A stretch of 13,114 nt of DNA from Clostridia bacterium (GCA_017413675.1 JAFPSR010000008.1:1-13114), one strand, 5' to 3'. Positions 1 through 7,938 are shown, numbered from the stretch's first letter. The notes: generated from the letters alone by a model not told the origin. Program-made: numbers and translations.

Positions 1-985
1 ACTCTTCCCGCCATTCAAGGATCTCGGCGATTGTGGAACCGTATTTCTTTTCCAGTACATGGATGGTATCCAGTCTCTGTTCCACCCTGTCCGCTTCCGC
101 CGGATCAAAATCCAGGGTATCCAGGGTGTCCCGAAGGGTATATCCAGCATCCTGGGCCATATAGTAGATTTCCTGTACGGAATTATAGAGCTCCTGATAT
201 TCCGGCATGATCTGCCGGATTCCTTCCAACGCTCCTGCCGCTTTCTGAACCTGTTCAATAATCCCCCGGGATTCGGCAGAGAAAGCCTCCTGTGCCGTAT
301 GGAGCGAAGACAGGATTTTTTCCGCATTCCGGTTTTTGTCCCGTACGGCTGTCAGTTCTTCTTCTTCCCCGTTTTTCAGATGTACCGCGTCTATTTCAGC
401 AATTTCATAGGAAAGGATATCCTTCATCCGTTCGGTTTCCCGGCTGTTCTGTGTCAACTGCCGCATCCGGGTGCGGATGGAAGTAAATGTTTTATAGGAA
501 GCCGAAATGCCGGAAAGGGTATCGCTTAATTCTTTCTGGGCATAGGAATCCAGGTAGAGAGCATGCTGTTCCTCCCGAAGCAGGCTCTGGTGGTCATGCT
601 GTCCATGGATATCCACGAGCATCGAAGTAAAGGACTGCATCTGGGTCAGCGTCACAAGTGCCCCGTTAATCCTGCAGGTACTCCTTCCGGACCGGGTAAT
701 GCGCCTGGAGAGAACCACTTCCCCGTTTTCGGTTGGGATCCCCATCTCTTCCAGTACCTTTTCTTCCCTCTCTCCAACGACAAAAAGAGCGTCGACGGCG
801 GCAAACTCTTCTCCGGTACGGATGAGATCCCGATCGGCACGCTCTCCGAGCACCAGATTGACGGCATCTATAATAATCGATTTCCCGGCGCCGGTTTCAC
901 CAGTTAATGTGGTGAAACCGTCCTGGAAATCAATAAATGCCTTTTCAATCAGGGCAATATTCTCAATTGTCAATGAGCACAGCAT
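1..985 (-). CDS. recN: DNA repair protein RecN, N-terminal part (runs off the left edge)
   Basis: RecN is an SMC-like ATPase that acts early at DNA double-strand breaks in the cytoplasm. About 328 residues are visible of a family length near 550-570, so the C-terminal half (signature, Walker B, second ATPase lobe) lies outside the window. The N-terminus reads MLCSLTIENIALIEKAFIDF, typical of RecN, followed by the Walker A loop GETGAGKS at residues 29-36 and the LGERAD segment near 47-52. From about residue 140 it becomes a charged helical stretch consistent with the coiled coil. The start at 985 is chosen because AAAGGA lies 8 nt upstream. An ATG at 993 is out of frame. It is the last visible gene of the minus-strand cluster, 27 nt after argR, a placement common in Clostridia and Bacilli. 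Identity is certain; only completeness is not visible. Confidence 0.96.
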   Translation of the reverse strand, partial: MLCSLTIENIALIEKAFIDFQDGFTTLTGETGAGKSIIIDAVNLVLGERADRDLIRTGEEFAAVDALFVVGEREEKVLEEMGIPTENGEVVLSRRITRSGRSTCRINGALVTLTQMQSFTSMLVDIHGQHDHQSLLREEQHALYLDSYAQKELSDTLSGISASYKTFTSIRTRMRQLTQNSRETERMKDILSYEIAEIDAVHLKNGEEEELTAVRDKNRNAEKILSSLHTAQEAFSAESRGIIEQVQKAAGALEGIRQIMPEYQELYNSVQEIYYMAQDAGYTLRDTLDTLDFDPAEADRVEQRLDTIHVLEKKYGSTIAEILEWREE

Positions 986-1012
986 TTGCTCATTCCTTTC
1001 TTTTCCGGAGGT

Positions 1013-1462
1013 CTATTTGCTCATGCTCTTGAAACGGCGCATAACATCCTCTACAACATCATTGGAAGAGAGGATAACCAGTACCGTATTGTCTCCGGCG
1101 ATAGACCCGATCACTTCGCTCCAATGCAGGGAATCGATGGCTTCCCCGGTTACATTGGCGCTTCCCGGTATGGTTTTAACTACAATCAGGTTGTTCGCGC
1201 TGTTAATGGACAGGACAGATTCATTAAAAATCCGAATAAAACGTTCTGAAAGACTGTTCTCTGCCTTGTCTGCCGTAGCATAACGGTACCCGCCGTGATC
1301 GGAAAGAACCTTTAACAGACGGAGTTCTTTGATATCGCGGGAAACAGTTGCCTGTGTAACGCGGATATTTCTCTGCCGAAGTGCTTCCGCCAATTCCTCC
1401 TGTGTTTCAATATCCTGTTCCTTGATGATCTCCAGAATAACAGCATGCCGAATGGATTTCAT
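1013..1462 (-). CDS. argR: Arginine repressor ArgR
   Basis: ArgR is a hexameric, arginine-dependent transcription factor that represses arginine biosynthesis and can activate arginine breakdown. The 149 residues match the usual length. The N-terminal winged helix-turn-helix includes QATVSRDIKEL (37-47). The C-terminal oligomerisation and arginine-binding domain carries GSANVTGEAID (100-110) and GSIAGDNTVLVI (119-130). In most relatives the latter reads GDD, with paired aspartates contacting arginine; here the second is Asn124, which might alter ligand response. The start at 1462 is preferred over an in-frame ATG at 1471: GGAGG sits 9 nt before 1462 but directly abuts 1471, and the family usually begins M-K-x-x-R-H. 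It lies 28 nt after nadK and 27 nt before recN. Position next to recN suggests a chromosomal housekeeping copy. Confidence 0.95.
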   Translation of the reverse strand: MKSIRHAVILEIIKEQDIETQEELAEALRQRNIRVTQATVSRDIKELRLLKVLSDHGGYRYATADKAENSLSERFIRIFNESVLSINSANNLIVVKTIPGSANVTGEAIDSLHWSEVIGSIAGDNTVLVILSSNDVVEDVMRRFKSMSK

Positions 1463-1490
1463 GCCTATCATCCTCCATCATGATTATTTT

Positions 1491-2321
1491 TTATGTAAGT
1501 TTTTGCCGAATCAACGTATAGAAGTCCGTTTCCTTCATGCGGACAAACTGTGCCTTGAACGGGGCTTTTTCCACAGTCAGGTTTTTGCCCTGGGGCATGT
1601 GGATCAGGTCCTGCCCGTCAGCGTAAGCAAGAATCGGGGTGCGCGTATCAGTCGGACATACCTTGATCTGCTGATTACTGGGAAGCACAAAGTGCCTGGA
1701 CCGAAGGGAATGCGCCGCAATCGGAGCCAAGAGGATGCATTCCAGACCCGGACTGACAATGGGGCCTCCACAGGAAAGGGAATATGCCGTCGATCCGGTC
1801 GGGCTGGAAATCAGGATCCCGTCACTGACGACAGTATCCAGCAGCCGGTCATGAACCAGCACATCCCCCGCAAAGGAAGCGGTAACTTTTTCGGGTTTAA
1901 CAACAATGTCATTCAGTGCGAATATCCTGTTCTCTTCCGTAGAATAGGCCTGCAGCATCAGGCGATCCTCCAGTGTATACTCCCCTTTCAGGACTCTCTG
2001 GATACCTTCCTGCAAACCATCGATTTCCAATTCCGAAAGGAAACCCAAACGCCCGAGGTTTACCCCCAGGATCGGGATCCCTGCCAAAGCTGCCTTCCGT
2101 GCAACGGAAAGGATTGTCCCGTCGCCACCAAAAACCAGATAAAGATCCGCGGACGGTGTATCATGTCCGTGAAGGGATACTGTATCGGATTGAAAAACAG
2201 GCGCACCGGAAGAAGGATCCCTTACGACCTGTGCATTCATCCGGGCAAGCGTCTGTGCGACTTCTTCTGCCTGTTTCAGGAAAGCAAACTTGGAAGAATG
2301 AAGAAAGATAGCGATCTGCAA
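1491..2321 (-). CDS. nadK: NAD kinase
   Basis: NAD kinase phosphorylates NAD+ to NADP+ in the cytoplasm, using ATP or polyphosphate, and so sets the NADP(H) pool. Diagnostic motifs are all present: GGDGT (65-69), NLGRLGFLSE (88-97), the NE/D-type motif in ALNDIVV (135-141), and the glycine/serine-rich block ISSPTGSTAYSLSCGGPI (171-188). Length is 276 residues with the start proposed here. That start is TTG at 2321, giving MQIAIFLHSS, which puts the first beta strand at the N-terminus as in relatives; AGGGG lies 10 nt upstream. A longer reading from a TTG at 2342 (283 residues) is possible but has only a weak binding site. No ATG is available in this region. It follows tlyA after the largest gap in the cluster and precedes argR by 28 nt. 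Confidence 0.95.
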   Translation of the reverse strand: MQIAIFLHSSKFAFLKQAEEVAQTLARMNAQVVRDPSSGAPVFQSDTVSLHGHDTPSADLYLVFGGDGTILSVARKAALAGIPILGVNLGRLGFLSELEIDGLQEGIQRVLKGEYTLEDRLMLQAYSTEENRIFALNDIVVKPEKVTASFAGDVLVHDRLLDTVVSDGILISSPTGSTAYSLSCGGPIVSPGLECILLAPIAAHSLRSRHFVLPSNQQIKVCPTDTRTPILAYADGQDLIHMPQGKNLTVEKAPFKAQFVRMKETDFYTLIRQKLT

Positions 2322-2360
2322 ATCTGTCAAACCCCTTTTCAATTCTATCTCAACAGCAAA

Positions 2361-2403
2361 TTTTATACAAGTATAATGTATAAAAAAGTACTATATTTTT
2401 ATA
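2361..2403. promoter_or_regulatory. Cluster of inverted repeats upstream of nadK (possible operator)
   Basis: The AT-rich gap between tlyA and nadK holds two overlapping perfect inverted repeats. One has arms TTTTATAC (2361-2368) and GTATAAAA (2378-2385); the other has TATAAAAA (2379-2386) and TTTTTATA (2396-2403). Both have 8-bp arms and 9-nt spacers and are offset by 18 bp. No good sigma-A -35/-10 pair with a 16-18 bp spacer is visible on the minus strand, so an internal promoter is not established. Regulator binding, for example by ArgR, is only a guess: the arms do not fit ArgR half-sites (TGAAT/ATTCA) well. Chance in AT-rich DNA is possible. Confidence 0.35.
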
Positions 2404-2452
2404 TTTACGGCAATCAGGCAGTATATCCTGTATCCGCAAAATATTCGGATTC

Positions 2453-3253
2453 TTAAGGCATCGGGTTCAGAACATTGTAGATGTATAACGAATAATCGGC
2501 TTCTCCGTTATGCATAGAATCTTCTTTCTTTGCATACAGAAGGAATTCCGTATTTCCATCAGTACCATGGATTGGGGATACCGCAAGTCCCTTACACACC
2601 AGATGGACTTTCGGCAGGAAGGAGAGAACTTCCTCCAGAACCTGGCGGTGCACTTCAGGATCTGTAACAAGGCCTCCTTTTTCCACCTGATCCCTGGCCG
2701 CTTCAAACTGCGGTTTGACAAGGATGACCAATTCCGCATCCGAGGTAAGGCAGGGCACAACAGCCGGCAGAACAGTCTTCACGGAAATAAAGGACAGGTC
2801 CATGCTGGCAAAGGAAGGTATCTGGGCAAACATTTCCGTCTGCAGTGCGCGTGCATTGGTCCTTTCCAGAAGAACAACGCGTTTGTCTTCCCGGAGCCTG
2901 TAATCAAGCAGTCCGTACCCGACATCCACAGCGTAAACCAGGGCTGCATCATTCTGCAGACAGCAGTCCGTAAACCCGCCTGTTGATGAACCCACGTCCA
3001 TACAAACCCTGCCTGCCAGAGAGATCGGAAAAGCTTTCAGGGCTCCCTCCAGTTTCAATCCCCCCCGGCTGACATAGCGCAGGTGACGGTTGCGAAGATG
3101 GATCCCGCTGTCATTTTTGATATTCAGTGCCGGCCGGTCCAGCCTCAGTTCATTCTGGTAGACTTCCCCTGCCATCACGAGGGCACGGGCTTCCTTTATA
3201 TTCTCAGCCAGCCCCAGCCGGACCAGGACATCCACTAGTTTTTCCTGTGCCAT
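2453..3253 (-). CDS. tlyA: TlyA family rRNA 2'-O-methyltransferase (hemolysin A family)
   Basis: TlyA-type enzymes methylate ribose 2'-OH groups of rRNA using S-adenosylmethionine; in mycobacteria the targets are 16S and 23S rRNA and the activity affects capreomycin sensitivity. The 266 residues match the family. An S4 RNA-binding domain covers about residues 1-60, followed by an FtsJ/RrmJ-type methyltransferase domain with SAM motif MDVGSSTGGFTD (85-96). The K-D-K-E catalytic tetrad appears as Lys67, Asp152, Lys180 (VKPQFE) and Glu236 (GNTEF). The ATG at 3253 is chosen because AAGGA precedes it by about 7 nt and the S4 domain starts at once. A longer in-frame reading to 3376 would add 41 unrelated residues inside dxs. 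It starts 1 nt after the dxs stop, indicating coupled translation. The exact rRNA target here is inferred. Confidence 0.93.
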   Translation of the reverse strand: MAQEKLVDVLVRLGLAENIKEARALVMAGEVYQNELRLDRPALNIKNDSGIHLRNRHLRYVSRGGLKLEGALKAFPISLAGRVCMDVGSSTGGFTDCCLQNDAALVYAVDVGYGLLDYRLREDKRVVLLERTNARALQTEMFAQIPSFASMDLSFISVKTVLPAVVPCLTSDAELVILVKPQFEAARDQVEKGGLVTDPEVHRQVLEEVLSFLPKVHLVCKGLAVSPIHGTDGNTEFLLYAKKEDSMHNGEADYSLYIYNVLNPMP

Positions 3254-3254
3254 T

Positions 3255-5111
3255 TTACCGTCCGTCCTTCCGGAGGAATTCCAGTGCGGTCCTGCGGATT
3301 CCTTCCGCATCCATCCTGCAGGCATGCAGCTGTTCCTGGCGTGAAGCATGTGCTTGGAATGCATCCGGGAGTGCATGTATCTTCATCTTTGGCAGGAAAC
3401 CGCCATCCGCATAGAACGCTGCAACCTGTTCCCCGAATCCGCCGGAACGCACATTGTCCTCGACAGTCATAAGGGGCATGCTGGCTACCGCTTTCAGCAG
3501 CGTCGCATCCAGTGGCTTTATAAATCTGGCCCCGACAACCATACAGGAAATCCCGTCTTCGGCAAGAAGTTCAGCTGCTTTCAGGCAGGTTCCTGCCATA
3601 TCTCCGGCCCCGATTAGCACGAGTTGGGTTCCTTTGCGCAGAAGGACGGATTTTCCTCTGCGAACAGGAACATCGTCCCCATAAGGATCCGTAAACGTCT
3701 TGGGATACCGGATTGCGACAGGGCAATCCTGCTGCCGGCTCCATTCGATCATTCTGACCAGTTCGGACGGACTGCCCGGACAGAGGATATCCAAATCCGG
3801 GCAGGTAGACAAATAACTAAGATCAAAAATCCCCTGGTGGGTAACCCCGTCTTCCCCGGTCAGACCCCCGCGGTCAATCAGCAGGGTTACCGGGACTTTC
3901 TGCAAGGCAATATCCTCCAGAATCTGGTCATATGCCCGCTGCAGGAAAGTGGAATAAATCCCGATATACGGGCGCAGACCTCCCAGTGCCAGCCCGGCAC
4001 TCATGGAAAGGGCATGTTCTTCTGCGATCCCGACATCATAGAAACGGTCCGGATATTTCTCCGCAAACCGGTAGAAGTCCGTTCCCACCTGGGTAGCGGC
4101 GCTTACGGCAACGATTGCGGGATCCTCTCCCGCCATTTGCAGCAGGGTGTCTACCGCATAAGAACCGTTTGAAGGAACCGGAACCGAAACCGGTTTCCCG
4201 GTCTCAATGTCAAATGGGGAGATGCCATGGAACTCGGCAGGATTTTGGATTGCAGGCTCATATCCGCGGCCTTTCTGGGTCTGCACATGCACAACTACCG
4301 GGCAGTTCATCTCTTTTGCCCGTTCCAGGGTATATACAAGTTCTTCGATATCATGGCCGTCAATCGGTCCGATATAGATGAAACCAAGCTGTTCAAACAG
4401 CTCCCCGTCCACAAACAGGTGCTTAAACCCGCTTTTGATCCTGTACAGAGCCTGGTACAGGTTTTCTCCGCGATGCGGTTTAGAAAGGAGCATCCTTTCC
4501 ACATTCTTTTTGAAGCGGAAATAATGACGATCCGTTCGCAGATGCGTCAGATGGCGGCTGATTGCTCCGACATTCGGGGAAATCGACATCTCGTTATCAT
4601 TCAGAACAATCACGATAGGCAGCTTGCTGTTCCCTGCATCGTTCAATCCTTCATAGCTCAGTCCGCCGGTCAGCGCACCGTCACCGACCACAGCAACGAC
4701 GCTCCCGTCTATCCCCAAAGCCTTATTGGCGCGGGCATACCCCAGTGCGACAGAGATGGCATTGGAAGAATGCCCCGCGGTATAGGGATCATATGCACTT
4801 TCCTCGCGGTTCATGAAACCGCTGATCCCATCTTTTTTCCGCAGGGTGGAAAAGGTATCCCTTCGACCGGTAAGGATTTTGTGGGTATAACTCTGGTGGC
4901 CCACATCGAACAGGATCCTGTCTTTGGGAAGCTCGAACACCTTATGCAGGGCAAGCGTCAGTTCCACCACACCGAGGTTTGACCCCAGATGGCCCCCATT
5001 TTGGGAGACCGTCCGGATGATCAGTTCACGGATCTCCGGACACAGCCCGTTCAGTTCCTCTACGGAAAGGCTGTGTACATCGGCGGGAGAATGAATATCC
5101 GATAAATGCAT
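3255..5111 (-). CDS. dxs: 1-deoxy-D-xylulose-5-phosphate synthase
   Basis: DXS is the thiamine diphosphate enzyme that condenses pyruvate and glyceraldehyde 3-phosphate, the first step of the MEP route to isoprenoids. The 618 residues are full length. Visible motifs are GGHLGSNLGVVELT (39-52), DVGHQSYTHKILTGR (69-83), TAGHSSNAIS (111-120), the thiamine-binding GDG...LNDN block (143-173), GIAEEHA with the catalytic glutamate (361-367), and DRGGLTGEDGVTHQGIFDL (413-431). The segment SAATQVGTDF (337-346) departs from the more common form with AM-x-x-GT, but the rest is intact. The ATG at 5111 has AAGGA 9 nt upstream. With ispA two genes earlier it gives the operon both the entry step and a prenyl-chain step of isoprenoid synthesis. 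It lies 26 nt after the DUF212 gene. Confidence 0.97.
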   Translation of the reverse strand: MHLSDIHSPADVHSLSVEELNGLCPEIRELIIRTVSQNGGHLGSNLGVVELTLALHKVFELPKDRILFDVGHQSYTHKILTGRRDTFSTLRKKDGISGFMNREESAYDPYTAGHSSNAISVALGYARANKALGIDGSVVAVVGDGALTGGLSYEGLNDAGNSKLPIVIVLNDNEMSISPNVGAISRHLTHLRTDRHYFRFKKNVERMLLSKPHRGENLYQALYRIKSGFKHLFVDGELFEQLGFIYIGPIDGHDIEELVYTLERAKEMNCPVVVHVQTQKGRGYEPAIQNPAEFHGISPFDIETGKPVSVPVPSNGSYAVDTLLQMAGEDPAIVAVSAATQVGTDFYRFAEKYPDRFYDVGIAEEHALSMSAGLALGGLRPYIGIYSTFLQRAYDQILEDIALQKVPVTLLIDRGGLTGEDGVTHQGIFDLSYLSTCPDLDILCPGSPSELVRMIEWSRQQDCPVAIRYPKTFTDPYGDDVPVRRGKSVLLRKGTQLVLIGAGDMAGTCLKAAELLAEDGISCMVVGARFIKPLDATLLKAVASMPLMTVEDNVRSGGFGEQVAAFYADGGFLPKMKIHALPDAFQAHASRQEQLHACRMDAEGIRRTALEFLRKDGR

Positions 5112-5137
5112 GATTACAATTCCTTATTTCCAGTCAA

Positions 5138-5605
5138 CTACAGAAAACGGATTGCCGTATAGCAAATCCCGATTACAATTCCCAACAGACATCCGGAAAG
5201 AACTTCCACCGGAGTATGCCCCAACAGTTCCCGTACTTTGCCGGTTGATGTATCCAGATACCCGTTTTTTTCCAGCCCATCCAGGATTTTATTCAGCAGC
5301 AGTGCCTGGTTTCCCGTTTCCCTGCGGACTCCGGCTGCGTCAAACATGACTACAAAAGCAAACACAAACGCGATGCCGAATTCCGCGCTTTCCCAACCTC
5401 TTTGCAGTGCACAGCTTACCGCCAGTGCGGATACAAAGGCACTGTGGGAAGAAGGCATGCCGCCGGAGGCAAAAAACTGTTTGAAGTCCAGCCGTTTTTC
5501 AAAGATCAGGGTGAATACGATCTTCAGGGACTGGGCTACAAACCAGCCAAACAGGGCAGGAACCAGTACGGGGTTCCATAGAATTCTCCAAAAATCCAGA
5601 TTCAT
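5138..5605 (-). CDS. Divergent PAP2 family membrane protein (DUF212, YuiD-like)
   Basis: This 155-residue membrane protein belongs to the divergent PAP2/DUF212 family (B. subtilis YuiD is the usual reference), whose substrate is not established. Family hallmarks are SGGMPSSHSA (47-56), DAAGVRRETGNQA (89-101) and ELLGHTPVEV (126-135), corresponding to the conserved phosphatase-like blocks. Hydrophobic segments lie at about residues 10-34, 54-67, 73-90 and 133-153. It sits 20 nt after ispA and 26 nt before dxs. A lipid or polyprenyl phosphate substrate is therefore attractive, but that is inference from context. The ATG at 5605 has only a weak ribosome binding site (GTGGAA 12 nt away), which may mean expression depends on translation of ispA. 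No symbol is given because the function is not known. Confidence 0.9.
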   Translation of the reverse strand: MNLDFWRILWNPVLVPALFGWFVAQSLKIVFTLIFEKRLDFKQFFASGGMPSSHSAFVSALAVSCALQRGWESAEFGIAFVFAFVVMFDAAGVRRETGNQALLLNKILDGLEKNGYLDTSTGKVRELLGHTPVEVLSGCLLGIVIGICYTAIRFL

Positions 5606-5625
5606 AACTGTCTACGATTCCACTT

Positions 5626-6513
5626 TTATTTTTTCCGGACAGCCAGCTGCTGTGCCAGATCGGTAAAGAAACGGGTATCTCCGGGAAGATCCCGGATGGC
5701 TTCACAGGCAAGCGCGGTCTCGGACAGGAGGGCCTGTTCGGCTTGTTCTTCCCCGAAAACAGCCGGATAAGTCGCTTTGTTCTGATTCAGATCCTTCCCT
5801 ACACTCTTCCCCAATTCCTCCGGGGTTGCGTGCAGATCCAAAAGGTCGTCCGCGATCTGGAAAGCTATCCCCAGGTGTTCCCCATATCTGCGGAAGCATG
5901 CCTTGGTATGGGCATCCGCACCACCGATCTCCAGGCCAATCAGGATCGCTGCAGTCAACAGTGCGGAAGTCTTATGGGTTTCGATAAAGCGGACCAGGTC
6001 AGGATCAACCGAATCCGCATTCTCCGTTTCCACATCCGCCACCTGGCCTCCGACCATACCATCCATACCGGCATAGGAAGAGAGTATTCTGACAGCCTCC
6101 AGATGCCTCTGTGCATGGTCCGGATACTTCGCGGCATACGTTGCAAGGACTGTAAACGCATCCGTCAAAAGGCCGTCTCCGGCCAGGATTGCAAGAGCTT
6201 CCCCGTAAACCACATGGCTGCTCGGTTTCCCGCGACGAAGCTCGTCATCATCCATGGCGGGAAGGTCATCATGAATCAGGGAGTAGGTATGAACCATCTC
6301 CATGGCACAGGCCGCACCTAAAGCTTCCGAATATTCCCCGGAAGCAAAATCGGCAGCTGCCAGTGTCAGGACAGGACGGATACGTTTCCCGCCCAGAAGA
6401 AGGGAGTAACGGGCTGCTTCATAGATTCTCCCCTGGGGAAGGGACAATCTGTCCAGGAAGAGTTTCTGAAGCGCATCCTCTGCGCACGCCCTGTACTCAT
6501 CCATCGTTTTCAT
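5626..6513 (-). CDS. ispA: Polyprenyl synthetase (farnesyl/geranyl diphosphate synthase)
   Basis: Short-chain trans-prenyl diphosphate synthase that adds isopentenyl diphosphate to dimethylallyl or geranyl diphosphate, feeding undecaprenyl and quinone synthesis. The 295 residues are the normal length. Motifs are GGKRIRP (41-47), the first aspartate-rich motif DDLPAMDDD (82-90) with its two-residue insertion between the aspartates, GMVGGQVAD (152-160), the KT pair (181-182), and the second aspartate-rich motif FQIADDLLD (218-226) followed by GKSVGKDLNQNKATYP. The insertion in the first motif fits the bacterial FPP synthase class. Exact product length (C15 or C20) cannot be read with certainty. 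The ATG at 6513 overlaps the xseB stop by 4 nt (ATGA) and has GGAGGA 6 nt upstream, so it is translationally coupled. Usually annotated ispA. Confidence 0.94.
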   Translation of the reverse strand: MKTMDEYRACAEDALQKLFLDRLSLPQGRIYEAARYSLLLGGKRIRPVLTLAAADFASGEYSEALGAACAMEMVHTYSLIHDDLPAMDDDELRRGKPSSHVVYGEALAILAGDGLLTDAFTVLATYAAKYPDHAQRHLEAVRILSSYAGMDGMVGGQVADVETENADSVDPDLVRFIETHKTSALLTAAILIGLEIGGADAHTKACFRRYGEHLGIAFQIADDLLDLHATPEELGKSVGKDLNQNKATYPAVFGEEQAEQALLSETALACEAIRDLPGDTRFFTDLAQQLAVRKK

Positions 6514-6734
6514 CGGTCTTCCTCCGGATCCAGGGGAACTTCCTCATTGTTTTCATTCAGCATCCGGATCCTCTTCTCCCCGTCTTCCAGGATCTTATCC
6601 AGCTGTGCGCGGATCTTGCACCCCTTCTCATACAGATCGATGGATTGTTCCAGTGTCAGGTCCCCGGCTTCCAGGGTACTGACGATATCTTCCAGCTGTT
6701 TGATTTTTGTTTCAAAGCTTTCCTTCTTCGGCAT
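6510..6734 (-). CDS. xseB: Exodeoxyribonuclease VII small subunit
   Basis: XseB is the small subunit of exonuclease VII, several copies of which wrap the XseA subunit to degrade single-stranded DNA in both directions. The 74 residues match the family (70-85). The core reads ETKIKQLEDIVSTLEAGDLT, then LEQSIDLYEKGCKI, the standard two-helix hairpin, with an acidic C-terminus. The ATG at 6734, giving MPKKESFE, is chosen because GGAGG lies 9 nt upstream. An in-frame extension to 6773 would add 13 residues unlike the family. The gene overlaps the end of xseA by 23 nt and the start of ispA by 4 nt, so all three are likely translated in a coupled way. Confidence 0.94.
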   Translation of the reverse strand: MPKKESFETKIKQLEDIVSTLEAGDLTLEQSIDLYEKGCKIRAQLDKILEDGEKRIRMLNENNEEVPLDPEEDR

Positions 6735-7938
6735 GCAGCTTGACCTCCGTAACTTCAGCCTGTGCCGTTCCATCCCAGAACCGGATGGATATCGGCTGTT
6801 TCAGGGACAGATCCCCGGCTTTCAGGACATGATGATCCTTGTCCTGCACCAGGGAATAACCTCTTTCCAGGACTTTCATGGGCCCCAAGGCTTCCAATCT
6901 AGAGGAAAGCAGATCCCTTTGGGAACGATATTCCTTTCGCTTTGCCTCCATGGCGGAAGCAAGGCGTCCTTGTATATTCCGGAGCCGGATCCGGTTGTTT
7001 TCCAGCATCTTGCTGGGTTCCCGGATTTCCAGTTTCTGTTCCAGGTACAGAACATCCTGTTTTTTACGCTCCAGGGTTCTTTCCATCGCCCTGTTCAGAT
7101 CTGCGGCATAACCGGCAAAATCCGTCCTGTACTGTTCTATCAGCGGGACAACAAGCTCTGCAGCCGCGGACGGAGTCGGTGCACGCAGGTCTGCGGCAAA
7201 ATCCGAGATTGAAAAATCCGTTTCATGCCCCACTGCCGATACAACCGGTACAGGGCAGGCAGCCACGGCATACGCAACGATTTCCTCATTGAACGGCCAG
7301 AGATCTTCCAAAGACCCGCCGCCCCGGCCGATGATGATCACATCCACCCCTTCAATCGAGGAAAGCCGGCGGATTCCTTCGGCAATGGTCTGGGCTGCCC
7401 CCTCCCCCTGAACCAGGGACGGGCAAAGCAGGATATCCACCTTTGGATTCCTTCGGGAAGCCACCTGGATAATATCCCGGATCACCGCCCCGGAGGGAGA
7501 GGTGACTACCCCGATCCGGCGCGGGAAAAGCGGAATCGCACGTTTACGTTCCTGGTCAAACAGCCCTTCGGCACGCAGACGGTCCCTGAGCATTTCAAAA
7601 CGGCGGTACAGGTCACCAACCCCCTGCCGCTTCATATCCTCACAATAAATCTGGAGTTGTCCGTCCTTTGTATAAAAGGATACGGAACCCTTGATAATGA
7701 CGTTTTCCCCATCCTTGGGAATATCCCGGAGCTGGTTGACGTAACTGCGGAACATGACGCACCGCAGAACAGCATCCTCGTCTTTCAGGGTAAAATACAT
7801 ATGGCCGGATGTGTAACGGCGGAGATTGGAAATCTCCCCCTGCACACGAATCCGGCTCAGCAAAGGATCCTGGGTCAGGCTTAAACGGATGTACTCGGCA
7901 ACCTGACTTACCTTGAGTACAACCTGGTTATTTTCCAT
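6712..7938 (-). CDS. xseA: Exodeoxyribonuclease VII large subunit
   Basis: Catalytic subunit of exonuclease VII, which degrades single-stranded DNA during repair. The 408 residues are typical. An N-terminal OB-fold domain (about 5-105) contains GEISN (34-38) and GHMYFTLKD (45-53). The catalytic domain holds IGVVTSPSGAVIRDI (142-156), GRGGGSLEDLWPFNEE (204-219), AVGHETD (235-241) and RAPTPSAAAE (252-261). A long charged helical region (about 268-350) forms the scaffold for XseB, and a C-terminal segment begins with LERGYSLV. The ATG at 7938 lies inside the last codons of folD (11-nt overlap) with a close GGAAA site, so expression probably depends on folD translation. It in turn overlaps xseB by 23 nt. 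Confidence 0.96.
   Translation of the reverse strand: MENNQVVLKVSQVAEYIRLSLTQDPLLSRIRVQGEISNLRRYTSGHMYFTLKDEDAVLRCVMFRSYVNQLRDIPKDGENVIIKGSVSFYTKDGQLQIYCEDMKRQGVGDLYRRFEMLRDRLRAEGLFDQERKRAIPLFPRRIGVVTSPSGAVIRDIIQVASRRNPKVDILLCPSLVQGEGAAQTIAEGIRRLSSIEGVDVIIIGRGGGSLEDLWPFNEEIVAYAVAACPVPVVSAVGHETDFSISDFAADLRAPTPSAAAELVVPLIEQYRTDFAGYAADLNRAMERTLERKKQDVLYLEQKLEIREPSKMLENNRIRLRNIQGRLASAMEAKRKEYRSQRDLLSSRLEALGPMKVLERGYSLVQDKDHHVLKAGDLSLKQPISIRFWDGTAQAEVTEVKLHAEEGKL

Noticed and set aside
2355..2372. ArgR box ahead of nadK
   Set aside because: About 12 of 18 positions fit the Bacillus-type consensus in AT-rich DNA, and the right half-site is poor, so it is not listed as a site.
2361..2403. Sigma-A promoter for nadK on the minus strand
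   Set aside because: TATACT, TATAGT and TATAAA were all tried as -10 boxes, but none has an acceptable -35 box at 16-18 bp.
2432..2450. Terminator after tlyA formed by ATCCG/CGGAT
   Set aside because: A stem of only 5 bp with a 9-nt loop and no adjacent T tract.
1329..2456. Open frame of 375 codons on the plus strand
   Set aside because: It lies antisense to nadK and the argR start, which are clear by motif, and its translation shows no recognisable family.
3254..3376. 41-residue N-terminal extension of TlyA
   Set aside because: It lies wholly within the end of dxs, is unlike the family, and a good binding site precedes the ATG at 3253.
4227..4982. Open frame of 251 codons on the plus strand inside dxs
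   Set aside because: Antisense to intact dxs with no recognisable domain.
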